This document shows positions 1-9,000 of a stretch of 64,000 bases of DNA, piece after piece; positions within the stretch are counted from its first letter, which is position 1, and each line of letters begins with the position of its first letter. Made by a program: the position numbers and the translations under genes. This stretch comes from an uncultured Prevotellaceae bacterium (GTDB lineage: Bacteria; Bacteroidota; Bacteroidia; Bacteroidales; Muribaculaceae). The notes beneath the pieces are model-generated. The model worked only from the letters and a program-made list of their open reading frames with translations, did no database searches and was not told the origin of the DNA. The stretch covers positions 7,140 through 71,139 of the forward strand of contig CAJLWM010000003.1 of the NCBI GenBank assembly GCA_905210415.1, written 5' to 3'.

Positions 1-2
1 TC

Positions 3-704
3 GAAATCAATTATAGCTACGAGGTGGGTGAGCGCCACATCGATCAGGCCACATTGTTAAAGCGCGTGAAACCTTATGATAAGCAATCTGATGTGTATAA
101 GCGCTACACTGCTTCGGAATATCCTCACCAAGTGGTGACTCCGCAAATGCAGATTTTGGCGAAGACTATAGTTGGAACAGAGACCAACCCTGTGCTTCAG
201 GCATCTAAGATATATGATTGGATTGCAGGCAATTTTGAGTGGGCTGGGGCTCGAGAGTACAGCACAATTCCCAACATCCCAGAATATGTGCTTGAAATAC
301 AGCATGGCGATTGTGGGCAGGTGTCGTTGCTCTACATCACACTATGCCGCAGCATAGGCATTCCGGCACGTTGGGAGAGTGGCTGGATGCTACACCCAGG
401 AGAAGTGAATCTGCACGACTGGTCAGAAACGTATTTTGAAGGCGTGGGTTGGGTGCCTACCGACCAATCGTTTGGTCGCTCTACGCGCACCGAACCGCTT
501 GCCGACTACTACAAGACCGGACTTGACGTATACCGTATGGCAGCTAACGAAGGTGTGGGCGGAGAATTTAGCCCAAAGAAAAAGTATATCCGTTGCGAGA
601 CTGTGGATTCGCAGGCTGGCGAAGTGGAATGGCGCGGTGGCAATCTTGAGTATGGCACATGGCACTACGACTTGAATGTAAACAGTATGACTCCAATTAA
701 ATAG
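3..704 (+). CDS. Transglutaminase-like domain protein, 5' partial
   Basis: The frame is open to the left window edge, so the N-terminus is missing and the GTG at 24 is not the true start. The visible part holds the catalytic core of a transglutaminase-like (PF01841) fold: Cys in HGDCGQVSLL, His in NLHDWSETYF and Asp in VPTDQSFG, the usual Cys-His-Asp order. Fourteen bases separate it from an NlpC/P60 peptidase, followed by a dipeptide epimerase on the same strand, so the three probably form an operon for breaking down peptidoglycan peptides. The transglutaminase-fold enzyme would then act as a periplasmic peptidase, not a crosslinker. The fold is clear; the exact substrate is inferred from context. 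Confidence 0.85.
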   Translation, partial: EINYSYEVGERHIDQATLLKRVKPYDKQSDVYKRYTASEYPHQVVTPQMQILAKTIVGTETNPVLQASKIYDWIAGNFEWAGAREYSTIPNIPEYVLEIQHGDCGQVSLLYITLCRSIGIPARWESGWMLHPGEVNLHDWSETYFEGVGWVPTDQSFGRSTRTEPLADYYKTGLDVYRMAANEGVGGEFSPKKKYIRCETVDSQAGEVEWRGGNLEYGTWHYDLNVNSMTPIK

Positions 705-718
705 ATAAAGAAGAATCA

Positions 719-1858
719 ATGAAAAAGATTAGTTTAATAGTATTATTGATGATGATGTCGATAGGTACTATGTGGTCACAGAATGTGAATGAATTGTTGA
801 GCGATTTGAAAAAAGAAATTGCGCCTGATGGCAGAACAGCCATTTGGGATGTGAATACAGCCACGCAAAACGGTGTTGTGACACTTTATGGTAAGGTAGA
901 TAGCAATCGTTTGAATGCCGCTATCGAGAAGACGCTCAACGAGAAGGGTGTGAAATTTAACAATAATCTGATTATACTTGAGAATATGCCGGAAACTCCA
1001 TGGGCGTTTGTGAAATTGTCGGTGGCTTCGTTCCGCACAGCCGGACGCCATGCCGCTGAGATGGCTACACAAGGCATTATGGGCACGCCAGTGCAATTGC
1101 TCGACAGCGACGGCGATTGGATTCGCGTGCGTATGCCGGATGATTACATCGCTTATGTGCCAGCCAACTCGCTTGTAAAGGCCGATGCTGCTCGTATGGC
1201 AGAATGGAAGAAAGCTAAGCGCTATGTGGTGACTGTATATCAAACTCGTCTTGTGGCTGCTCCTGAGAGCGACGAAACTGTTTCGGACCTTGTGATGGGT
1301 AATATCCTTGAGTATAAGGGCGTTGCAAAGAAAGGCAAATGGATAGAATTGGCTACTCCTGATGGCCGTGTAGGTTATGTATCGGCCAAGGAAGTTGAGG
1401 ATTTCGCAGAATGGGCAAAGCAGGATTTTGATGCCGCTCGCATCGAGACCACTGCACGCCGAATGATGGGTTCTGGATATTTGTGGGGTGGCACATCAAG
1501 CAAGCTCACCGACTGCTCTGGCCTTGCAAAAGTAAGCTATTTCTCAAATGCCATCATTCTCCAACGCGATGCTTCGCAACAGGCACTCACTGGCAAGCGC
1601 ATCGAGGCAAAAGACTGGAAGACAGCAAAGACTGGCGACCTCTTGTTCTTTGGCAGCGCATCGGGCAGGGTGACACACGTGTGCATCTATTTGCGCGATG
1701 GTAAATACATCCACTGCTCTGGTCAGGTGAAAATCAATAGCGTGGATCCTGAAGCCGACGACTACCTCACCACACCATTCCTCTCTATCAGCCGCATCGA
1801 CGGTATGGTGGGCACAAAGGGCATTGTGGCTGTTCGCAATCACCCTTGGTATTTCTGA
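719..1858 (+). CDS. NlpC/P60 cysteine peptidase with SH3-like domains
   Basis: A 379-residue secreted peptidase with an N-terminal signal peptide (about residues 1-20). Two bacterial SH3-like regions (about 100-160 and 165-230) precede a C-terminal NlpC/P60 domain. The catalytic Cys is about residue 266 in LTDCSGL, with His about 320 in RVTHVCIYL and a further polar residue in YIHCSG. Enzymes of this layout (YkfC-like) cut the gamma-D-Glu-diamino acid bond in free muropeptides and release L-Ala-gamma-D-Glu. The next gene encodes the epimerase that would use that dipeptide, which supports the assignment. The ATG at 719 gives a complete signal peptide. Confidence 0.9.
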   Translation: MKKISLIVLLMMMSIGTMWSQNVNELLSDLKKEIAPDGRTAIWDVNTATQNGVVTLYGKVDSNRLNAAIEKTLNEKGVKFNNNLIILENMPETPWAFVKLSVASFRTAGRHAAEMATQGIMGTPVQLLDSDGDWIRVRMPDDYIAYVPANSLVKADAARMAEWKKAKRYVVTVYQTRLVAAPESDETVSDLVMGNILEYKGVAKKGKWIELATPDGRVGYVSAKEVEDFAEWAKQDFDAARIETTARRMMGSGYLWGGTSSKLTDCSGLAKVSYFSNAIILQRDASQQALTGKRIEAKDWKTAKTGDLLFFGSASGRVTHVCIYLRDGKYIHCSGQVKINSVDPEADDYLTTPFLSISRIDGMVGTKGIVAVRNHPWYF

Positions 1859-1901
1859 TAAATCAAATTGAAGATATAAACTATAAAAAAACTAAACAGA
1901 T

Positions 1902-3050
1902 ATGGATAGAAGAAAATTTCTGGTTGGGGCTGGCCTTGGATTGATAGCAGCTTCGGCTCCTATCTCAATTTCGGCATTTGGCGCTCCTACAAGAAAAACC
2001 ACAAAATCAGGTCGCTTGAAATTGTCGTTTGTTCCATTTGAATTGAAATTGCGCCATGCATTCAACCTTGCAAAGTCGAGCCGCACATCCACTCCAGGCG
2101 TGCAAGTGAAACTCGAATATGAGGGCGTGGTAGGATATGGCGAAGCATCAATGCCTCCATACCTTGGCGAAAGCATCGATAGCGTGACTAAATTCCTTTC
2201 AAAACTTGATTTGGGACAATTCAACGACCCATTCAAGATGGAAGAAATCCTTGCCTATGTAGATGGCGTTGAGGCTGAAAACCGCTCTGCTAAAGCATCG
2301 GTTGACATCGCTTTGCACGACCTTGTGGGTAAGTTGATAGGTCAACCTTGGTATAAGATTTGGGGCCTTTCGCTCGATAAGATACCTCAATCATCGTTCA
2401 CCATCGGTATCGACACTCCTGAAGTGGTGAAACAAAAAATCAAAGAAGCCGACGATTATAAGGTGATTAAGATCAAGCTTGGTCTTGATAATGATAAGGA
2501 GATGGTAGACATTATCCGTCAGTGCACCGACCGCCCAATTTGCGTGGATGCCAACCGTGGATGGAAGAGCAAGGAACAAGCATTGGAGATGTGCGAATAT
2601 CTCGCCGACAAGAACTGCCTCTTTGTGGAGCAACCAATGATGGAAGACAAACTCGAAGAAACAGCATGGGTGAGAGAACGCAGTCCGCTGCCAATCATTG
2701 CCGATGAAGTGTTCCACCGCTTGCCAGACATCGTGAAATTGAAGGACTATTACGATGGCATCAACATTAAGTTGATGAAGAGCACCGGTATGAGCGAGGC
2801 TTATAAGATGGTTACACTTGCTCGTGCATTTGGTATGAAGATTATGTGCGGATGTATGACCGAAACATCGTGCGCTATTGCAGCAGCGGCACAACTGAGT
2901 CCACTTATCGACTGGGCAGACCTTGATGGCAATGTGCTTATAGCGCAAGACATCTTCGACGGTGTGAAGGTGATAAACGGCAAAGTCACTCCAAGCGACA
3001 AGCCTGGTATCGGCGTGACACCAATCAAGGGTCTTTATCCTAATTTCTAA
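1902..3050 (+). CDS. Dipeptide epimerase (L-Ala-D/L-Glu epimerase type), enolase superfamily
   Basis: A 382-residue enolase-superfamily enzyme of the muconate-lactonizing subgroup. Catalytic features are in the expected order: KxK (Lys190 and Lys192 in VIKIKLG), metal ligands Asp216 (CVDANRGW), Glu243 (FVEQPM) and Asp268 (IADEVF), and Lys290 (NIKLMKS) as the opposite base. It should convert L-Ala-D-Glu to L-Ala-L-Glu so that the peptide can be catabolised. The N-terminus (MDRRKF then a hydrophobic run) resembles a twin-arginine or lipid-less export signal, which is unusual for this family but seen in Bacteroidota. It is third in the muropeptide operon and is followed by a strong terminator. 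Confidence 0.9.
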   Translation: MDRRKFLVGAGLGLIAASAPISISAFGAPTRKTTKSGRLKLSFVPFELKLRHAFNLAKSSRTSTPGVQVKLEYEGVVGYGEASMPPYLGESIDSVTKFLSKLDLGQFNDPFKMEEILAYVDGVEAENRSAKASVDIALHDLVGKLIGQPWYKIWGLSLDKIPQSSFTIGIDTPEVVKQKIKEADDYKVIKIKLGLDNDKEMVDIIRQCTDRPICVDANRGWKSKEQALEMCEYLADKNCLFVEQPMMEDKLEETAWVRERSPLPIIADEVFHRLPDIVKLKDYYDGINIKLMKSTGMSEAYKMVTLARAFGMKIMCGCMTETSCAIAAAAQLSPLIDWADLDGNVLIAQDIFDGVKVINGKVTPSDKPGIGVTPIKGLYPNF

Positions 3051-3073
3051 GAAATCTGCGTAAACCGCGATAC

Positions 3074-3107
3074 AAAAAAGTCTGGAGCATCTGCCCCAGA
3101 CTTTTTT
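3074..3107 (+). terminator. Intrinsic terminator after the epimerase operon
   Basis: A perfect 12-bp stem (arms 3074-3085 and 3096-3107, core AAGTCTGG/CCAGACTT) with a 10-nt loop and T6 on the 3' arm. A-runs on the left make it usable in both directions, so it may also end the converging Z1 gene. Confidence 0.85.
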
Positions 3108-3131
3108 GCGTATAAATAAATCGTTATTGTA

Positions 3132-5126
3132 TCAATCTAATTGTTGTTCGACAACCTTTAGTATCTTATCAAAAGTGTAATAGATAGTTGATCGGTCTGT
3201 CGCTATCTTCTTTATTTTTATTATCACAGAGGCTTTTCCATGTCGAAGACGCAACGTATCATATTTGATAGGAATATAATCGCCGTAGCTATCTTGTAAA
3301 GCAATGCCCTCGTCATTGAATTTTACAAATTTAGAGATGTTTCTCTCTGTGGTGTAGACAACTTCAATTTTTATATTTCCATTAATTACTAAGTCTAAAT
3401 GGTCTTTGCCTCTGATTAATGTAAGCATCTTTCCGAAGTTTTCCTTTTTGTTTGTTTTTGTCCTGTTTTCATTTGAATTCTGTTCGCTTTTAACATCTCT
3501 TGATAGCAAATCTGTTGTTTGATTATGTTTTTTATGCATCTCTGATTGCTTGAATTTTAATACTTTATGTACGGTAAATCCGATAACCCATTGAACAAGA
3601 TTCTTGTCGACATAGTCTGTTTCGTTTAGATTTTTATCAGTTAGTGTATCAGTTCCTCGAACAAGTAAATCTCCTGTATCGCGATCATGTAAATTACCGT
3701 CTTCGCCTACTCCATGGTATGTTATAACCCAATGATCAGAAGGGAAAAGTTCCAGAAGCATTTCGTCAGCGTTGGCATCTCTGCCATTTCTGAGTAGCAT
3801 ATATTTGTATTTTCGTAATTCAAAAGGAAATACACCTTCATTGTATGAATATAGACCGTTATCTCCAGAGAATGAGATGCCTTGTTTGATTATGAAATTG
3901 CCGTCCTCGTCCTTTTGTAAATAACGAGTTGCCGTGGTAGATTTGATTGCTCGTGTTTCAATTCTGCAGTTATCATCTTCATATACATCACCCTCATTTC
4001 CAAAATGTGCTTCAAGGTCACCTTGATATGTGAGTTTTAAAACATCGTTGGGGTCTATACCATCTAAAATATCGTTAATATTGCTTAGTGTTTTTCTTGC
4101 TTGAATACCAAAAGAAAACATTGCAGGTGTTATGTTTTTTTGAGTCATTAAAACAGGCCAATAGAAAGGCGCGTTGTTCCAACCAATATTTTCATTTGTT
4201 GTAGGGTTTATTTGTTTTAACCCATTTTGCCGTAATAGCATAATAACAGGTGCATCAATTGCTTTATGTCTTGATGGAGCAGTGTCTGTATTACCATCAT
4301 CAGGAGCATCAATGTAACTGCCATTTGCGCGCAATCGTGACATATTACGATTAGTACGCTGCATCACATATACTTTTCCTCCGTTTGTGCTTGTGCAGTA
4401 GCGTAATGCACAGAGTAAGTCCTTGAGGTCGTCTTTATGCTCAAGATTATGTTTGTCTTTATCATCGTATACAAATGTAGTGTATATGAGGTCTATGATT
4501 CCTTTTACTGTTTCATAGTCCATTTCGAAAAATCCATTTTTGTCTTGCAATTGAAAATTACTATGATTTTCAATAATAGTGTCTATTTTTTGTGTTATGC
4601 TAAGTATTTCTTTTTTTGTTCCTGTCCAAAAACCTGTTGGAACAATACGACGTTGCTGTTTGATGGTATGAATGTTTGAGATTTTTATTTTTTGTGTTGC
4701 GCAAGGGGTGATGTCCTTGTTGTAACCAACAAATATAGCGTTAAGGTCGTCATTATCGTTTCCTGCAAGAAACCATTCACGAAGCTGATTGTCAAGATCG
4801 TTCATTCGTGACAAAATACCATAGATTTGTGATGTGGTGTGAAATCTCGTTACAGCCATGTCTTCTTTGCTGCGAGCTCCATACATTCGAGCATGTTGTA
4901 AAACTGTGTCTTGTTGGAATTTTTTCGGATTCCTTCCGTAGAAAAAACAGAGCATGTTTTTGATGGTTATTCCACGGTCGAGAATGTTTCCTCCAATATA
5001 GATATTCGCGGCGGTGTCAAGTAGCAGTTCTCCTGTCTCTTCGTCCAGAAGGGTTTCAACCTGTTTGTCGGAATTTACTATTTGTATGTGATAATCATTT
5101 TTTTCTAAAAATATTTTGTAATTCAA
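3132..5126 (-). pseudogene. Z1-domain protein, C-terminal part (split gene)
   Basis: A 664-codon frame that begins only at a TTG (5126) overlapping the end of the upstream frame. It contains the second helicase lobe of a Z1 (PF10593) protein: GGNILDRGIT at residues 45-54 and DTVLQHARMYGAR at 73-85 match the conserved GG.. .RG.T and DT..Q..R..GYR blocks. A long C-terminal region without recognised catalytic motifs follows. On its own this part lacks the Walker A and B motifs. Removing one A from the A7 run in the overlap would join it to the 480-codon upstream frame and give a protein of about 1130 residues. Composition is clearly more AT-rich than the flanks, which suggests horizontal acquisition. 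Confidence 0.75.
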
Positions 5127-6537
5127 CTATAATTTCGTCTTTTGTTGGCAAATCAACAGTGATAAGACCTTCTTGTTGCCCTTTTTTGTTTGATTCCAGG
5201 AAATCGTCATAGTTGTTATCGAATGAAGACCAAATGCGTTGATCTGATTGGTCATCGTTTACAATTGCATCCTTGATTGAGCCAATTAGGCGAGATATTA
5301 TTTTGTTTTGCCATTCATGGTTTTTTTTGCCCAATTCCACATGGATTAGTGCACTGGTTTTGTAATTAACATGTTTGCTGCTTCGTTCTTGAATTCGCCT
5401 TATGGCAGTGGACATAAAATAGGAAATTATTGCATGTTTGAGCCCATAAATATTGCCAGAAGAAATGGATGCATTGAGATAGCGTTTGTCCTCATGGCCT
5501 AGTACATCAATGCATTTCTGATCTATCTGGTGAAAAAGGTGGGAATACATTGAATCAGGATTTTGAGAGTCCTCAAAATATTGCTTCCCTCCAATATATG
5601 CAGAGTGAACTGGTACGAGGGTCGTGAATCGTGGCTTAAATGGCATTGCATAATTTTCGTTATTATTATCGCCTTTAAGGTTTAATTCGCCTTGTGGCTG
5701 GAGATACAGACAGTATGGAGTGGCGGTAACTTGTAAATATCTACAATAATCTGGTATCTTGCGAAAATCGTCGATTTGTTGGCTTATTTTCGCCATTTCT
5801 GTTTCTGTTGATTGCATGACGGATTTGTTATCTGTTCCATCTCCAACCAGATGTTTTACTGAACGGTAGTTTCGACTGGCGAAATCTGCCTCGTCGTCAA
5901 CGATAAGAACTTTTTTCTTCTTTAGATAGGTGCTTTTTGTGGTGAACATCTCAATCAAATGATCCAAATTGGTTGCTTGTTTTTTACAAACAATAACAGT
6001 TTTGCAACCTTCAACTTTTGCTTGTTTAAGATTGTTCCACACGTTCATTATGTCGTAGATGTTAATGGTGGCTAATTGGTCTAGACTGTCAGATGGTTTA
6101 AAGAAGCGATAATCTTTTTTCATTCGCATGATTGTTTGTTGCGCTAAAGGTTTTGTGCCTTTAGTGAATACAATAGCTATGTCGATTCCTTTGTCGAATG
6201 CCAGCCCGATAATATCCTCAAATGTGTCGGTCTTTCCGCATTGAATCTTACCAAGCAATAACCCCGGTTCGTTGGAGTGTTTGTCGTTAGAAAGAAGTTG
6301 GTTTACGGTATCTTTAATGCACTTTATCTTTTCTTCAGGCATTTTTCCGTATGGATAATTAGCCACTAATGTATCGTAAATTGGAGTATCGCTATTTGTA
6401 ACAATAGCCTCGGAATAATTTGATTTTTGCTTTAGCGTGTCGATTTGATTTATTAATTCTGTCGGAATTTCTTGATGATTATTACTATAATCAGAAATGG
6501 CTTTTTTAAGTTCTTCGATAGTCTTGTACTGATTCAT
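5095..6537 (-). CDS. Z1-domain protein, N-terminal ATPase part (split gene)
   Basis: A 480-residue protein with a DEAD-like ATPase lobe: Walker A GKIQCGKT at 96-103, Walker B VDDEAD at 213-218 and motif III-like TATP at 271-274. These are the N-terminal marks of Z1-domain helicase-like proteins, which in other bacteria occur in restriction and phage-defence loci with MORC ATPases, AIPR, PD-(D/E)XK nucleases and cytosine methylases. None of those partners is adjacent here. The frame ends just before the Z1 motif block, which continues in the next frame, so the two are one gene broken at an A7 tract. The start at 6537 is 49 bases downstream of a large palindrome. A defence role is inferred from the family only. 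Confidence 0.75.
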   Translation of the reverse strand: MNQYKTIEELKKAISDYSNNHQEIPTELINQIDTLKQKSNYSEAIVTNSDTPIYDTLVANYPYGKMPEEKIKCIKDTVNQLLSNDKHSNEPGLLLGKIQCGKTDTFEDIIGLAFDKGIDIAIVFTKGTKPLAQQTIMRMKKDYRFFKPSDSLDQLATINIYDIMNVWNNLKQAKVEGCKTVIVCKKQATNLDHLIEMFTTKSTYLKKKKVLIVDDEADFASRNYRSVKHLVGDGTDNKSVMQSTETEMAKISQQIDDFRKIPDYCRYLQVTATPYCLYLQPQGELNLKGDNNNENYAMPFKPRFTTLVPVHSAYIGGKQYFEDSQNPDSMYSHLFHQIDQKCIDVLGHEDKRYLNASISSGNIYGLKHAIISYFMSTAIRRIQERSSKHVNYKTSALIHVELGKKNHEWQNKIISRLIGSIKDAIVNDDQSDQRIWSSFDNNYDDFLESNKKGQQEGLITVDLPTKDEIIVELQNIFRKK

Positions 6538-6586
6538 GTCGTTAAGTTTTTATTGTTTTATATTTTCAGCACCCAATAATCGGTAA

Positions 6587-6758
6587 TAAAGAAAGCGTGG
6601 TGCTGCTAAGCCACGTCTTTTGATGAGGTCCTGAGAAAACCTAATGAGCAGATGTAGAAATAGCAGTCCACGCTATGCGTGAGAACCACTATGCTATCTT
6701 CGCTCATTTTGAAAATTTCTCAGGTTTTCATCAATAAGATAAGCATAACGCTTCTTTA
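6587..6758. repeat. Long imperfect palindrome upstream of the Z1 gene
   Basis: The two halves are reverse complements over about 85 nt. Matching blocks are 6587-6597 with 6749-6758, 6620-6638 with 6716-6734 (16 of 19 pair), 6644-6650 with 6702-6708, and the centre CACGC-TAT-GCGTG (6669-6681). It lies in what would be the Z1 leader. It could be a MITE-like element, a structured RNA or a cruciform site; nothing in the sequence decides which. Confidence 0.75.
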
Positions 6759-6878
6759 GTGTACTAATATGTCCGGTGTGACAATAATACTATTGCCACT
6801 CATTATGAAAATATAAGGATTTTTTTGTAAAGATGTGTTTTGTAGTAAAGGAAATATAAAAAACCATCACGTGAAAAA

Positions 6879-7038
6879 GGTGTGTCATAATTGCAAACTG
6901 CTGCGTTACTTTCGGAATTAGACCTCAGTCATTTACATCAGTCAACTCCTGTTGGTCTCATCCTCAGTGCCTTGCATTTTACTAATTCTAACTCACCTTA
7001 AAGGGTCTGCATCAAAACTTTCATTTTGACACAGCCCC
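6879..7038. mobile_element. Possible MITE or IS scar
   Basis: The left edge GGTGTGTCATAA and the reverse complement of the right edge GGCTGTGTCAAAA form imperfect terminal inverted repeats around about 160 bp with no coding capacity. Such ends are typical of small insertion-sequence derivatives. No transposase and no clear target duplication are visible. Confidence 0.35.
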
Positions 7039-7055
7039 TCACTCGATCGTATTAT

Positions 7056-7190
7056 TGTTGTCCAGTAAAAAATCAGGAGCGTATTCTATTTGCGGGAATC
7101 TGCCGAAAATGGTTATTTAGGGTGTCGCCAAACAAACCGTCAATAACGATGAGCAAAAGTAGTAATTTCTTCGGACTTCCGATATATGGA
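7056..7190 (+). mobile_element. Remnant of the left end of an IS4-type element
   Basis: TGTCCAGTAAAAA near 7060 resembles the terminal repeat CTGTCCGGTAAAAA of the element at 63850. About 90 bases later an ATG (7149) starts MSKSSNFFGLPIYG, which parallels MGKSTHFFGQPVYG of the transposase at 34658. Similarity stops abruptly at about 7190, so only the left end and the first 14 codons survive. Confidence 0.65.
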
Positions 7191-7725
7191 TGCGTACCTT
7201 CGGCACGCCGAGCGGGTGTGGGTGGCAGCATCGTTCACCGCCAGCAGACTCGCTGCGCTCGCTTGCAAGCGGTTACCCATAGACGAGCGGCTTCACCGCT
7301 CTGGCGGGTGGCATCGCATCTGTGTTGGTAGGAAGTTCTCGCAGATTCCGCAGATTTAGTTGGATTTGGATGGACTATGGGGTATGGACGCGGCAGTGCT
7401 GTGTCTGCATAATGTAATGATAATCAATATAATAAACGCCATTCGGGTGCGGACGTGGCATGCCAACGTCCCTACCGGCATATGGTATACATCTTCACTA
7501 AAATAAAAAAACTTTTGATCCGCGGCATCTGCGTGAAATCAAATCATCCGCATGGGCAACACCCATCGTCACCAAATCAAAAAAATTCTGGGTAATCCGC
7601 GGCATCTGCGAGAGATTTCGAAAGTTTACATTTATGGGGGATTGGAGATTAGGCATATATACAAAAAAGAATGAGCAACTGAGAAATTGCTTTCTCGAAT
7701 TGTTGCTCATCTCCTCTCTCCACTG

Positions 7726-7799
7726 CGGTGCGGACGGGACTCGAACCCGCGACCCCATGCGTGACAGGCATGTATTCTAACCAGCTGAACTACCGCACC
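7726..7799 (-). tRNA. tRNA-Asp (anticodon GTC)
   Basis: A 74-nt cloverleaf. The acceptor stem GGTGCGG/CCGCACC, D arm GTTCAGCTGGTTAGAAT, anticodon loop CTGTCAC (GTC) and T arm GGTTCGAGTCC are all visible. CCA is not encoded. Confidence 0.95.
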
Positions 7800-7990
7800 A
7801 GTGTTTCGTTGTCAATCGATGTTTCCCGATTGCGAGTGCAAAGTTACGAACAATTTTTAATTCTGCAAATTTTTTCACCAATTATTTTCGCTGCTTCTGT
7901 AACATTTTTAACGATTAATCCGTTAAACGCCTATTCCTCAACGTAATTATGTTTTCAAAAAAAATCAACTTTTTTCAAGGAAAAACGCTC

Positions 7991-8368
7991 TCACATTCTA
8001 TCGCTATGCTTTATTGCCCCACGAATGGCCATAAAGATTAGATATCCCGAGAACGCCAACATCGCCAAAAACATCAATCCATCGCCCTTGGTGATCATAT
8101 CATAATCGAGACTCCCGAAAAAAATGCCCCAGCAAAATGCACCTATCACGGCACAAAGCCCGTACCCGATAATCGTCACCCACAGCGATGCGGTAGACTG
8201 CCTATATGGCAATCTGTTCATCACCTTACGGGTGAACCATGGGTTCTCGTTAGGCTTTGGCGTGTTGTCTTGCAACAGCTGCATAAATTCTATGTCTTCC
8301 TTGCTTTTCTTCATAACTTTATTCAAAATTAGCCTTTTTACATCTAAACTCCAAATCTTTTCATCCAT
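7991..8368 (-). CDS. Small two-helix membrane protein coupled to the sigma factor
   Basis: A 125-residue protein with a soluble N-terminal half and two membrane helices (about residues 60-83 and 95-115). Its start overlaps the stop of the ECF sigma factor by 8 bases (ATGGATGA), so translation is probably coupled. The position and layout suggest an anti-sigma or sigma-modulating membrane protein, but no zinc-binding anti-sigma motif (HxxxCxxC) is present. A later Met (residue 19) is a possible alternative start. Function inferred from context only. Confidence 0.65.
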   Translation of the reverse strand: MDEKIWSLDVKRLILNKVMKKSKEDIEFMQLLQDNTPKPNENPWFTRKVMNRLPYRQSTASLWVTIIGYGLCAVIGAFCWGIFFGSLDYDMITKGDGLMFLAMLAFSGYLIFMAIRGAIKHSDRM

Positions 8369-8903
8369 TTGATTGCGGACGCAGCACTCGAGCCATCTTG
8401 CTCTTGCCTCGCGAAATGTGGCTTTTTATCGTTCCCTCGGGGAGCCCTGTGATTTCCACCACCTTCTTTATCGGCAAATCCTGGATGAAATAGAGGGTTA
8501 TCACCGTTCGCTCCATCTCGGTGAGCGCCCGCATTGCAGTGTAGACATCCATGCGAGCATCATTGGCCTCTTCGTCGCGAGTGAGCTCGTCTGGCACATT
8601 CTCGCCCTCCTCTTCACGATCCTCGCGCTGCTTGCGCACATACGAGTAAAATTCATTGTACGCTATGCGCAGAAGCCACGTCTTGAATTTCGACAGACCC
8701 TTAAACGATCGAATATTGGTGTATGCCTTCAAAAAAGTTTCCTGCGAAAGGTCGTCGCTAAGGGCATAATCGCCAGCCGTAAGGTTGAGAAAGAAACCTC
8801 GCACAGTGCTCTGATAAGCGTCAACCAGCCGAGCAAAAGCCCTGCGGTTGTCGCTCAGCGCCACCTGCGATATCAATTTCAGTTCTTCAACTCTCGTCAA
8901 CAT
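8361..8903 (-). CDS. ECF-family RNA polymerase sigma factor
   Basis: A 180-residue sigma-70 family protein of ECF type. Region 2 is about residues 20-95 (LSQETFLKAYTNIRSF, then FKTWLLRIAYNEFYSYVRK). Region 4 is about 125-175 with the helix-turn-helix IKKVVEITGLPEGTIKSHISR. An acidic linker separates the two. It is followed by an overlapping small membrane protein and then, 97 bases upstream on the same strand, is preceded by a DUF6249 membrane protein, a common companion in Bacteroidota. Target promoters are not evident. Confidence 0.92.
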   Translation of the reverse strand: MLTRVEELKLISQVALSDNRRAFARLVDAYQSTVRGFFLNLTAGDYALSDDLSQETFLKAYTNIRSFKGLSKFKTWLLRIAYNEFYSYVRKQREDREEEGENVPDELTRDEEANDARMDVYTAMRALTEMERTVITLYFIQDLPIKKVVEITGLPEGTIKSHISRGKSKMARVLRPQSNG

Positions 8904-9000
8904 TGTCTTTCTTACAGCTTATTCTGTCGATGCCGCGATGTGCAGAAGTCCACGTTTTGCGTCTTCTGCACATTCCCGTCACATTAATATATCAGTTTGA

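Larger units (their letters stand above)
6538..7725. other. Gene-poor region between the Z1 gene and tRNA-Asp
   Basis: It holds the palindrome at 6587-6758, a possible MITE at 6879-7038 and an IS4-type remnant at 7056-7190. From about 7190 to 7720 I see no credible gene, only scattered CATCTGCG-type motifs, some shared with 16640-16690. Confidence 0.6.

Noticed and set aside
6610-6710. A 33-codon minus-strand frame (begins MSEDSIVVLTHSV) inside the palindrome
   Set aside because: It is possible as a leader peptide, but the palindromic constraint alone can explain it and no start signal stands out.
6768-6800. TGTCCGGTGTGAC as another IS4-type terminal repeat
   Set aside because: Only about 8 bases match CTGTCCGGTAAAA and no transposase sequence follows.
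7026-7331. Open frame of 101 codons after the MITE-like region
   Set aside because: It combines an IS transposase start in another frame with decayed intergenic sequence; no domain or conserved start.
7498-7946. Short frames around the tRNA
   Set aside because: They overlap tRNA-Asp and have no family resemblance.
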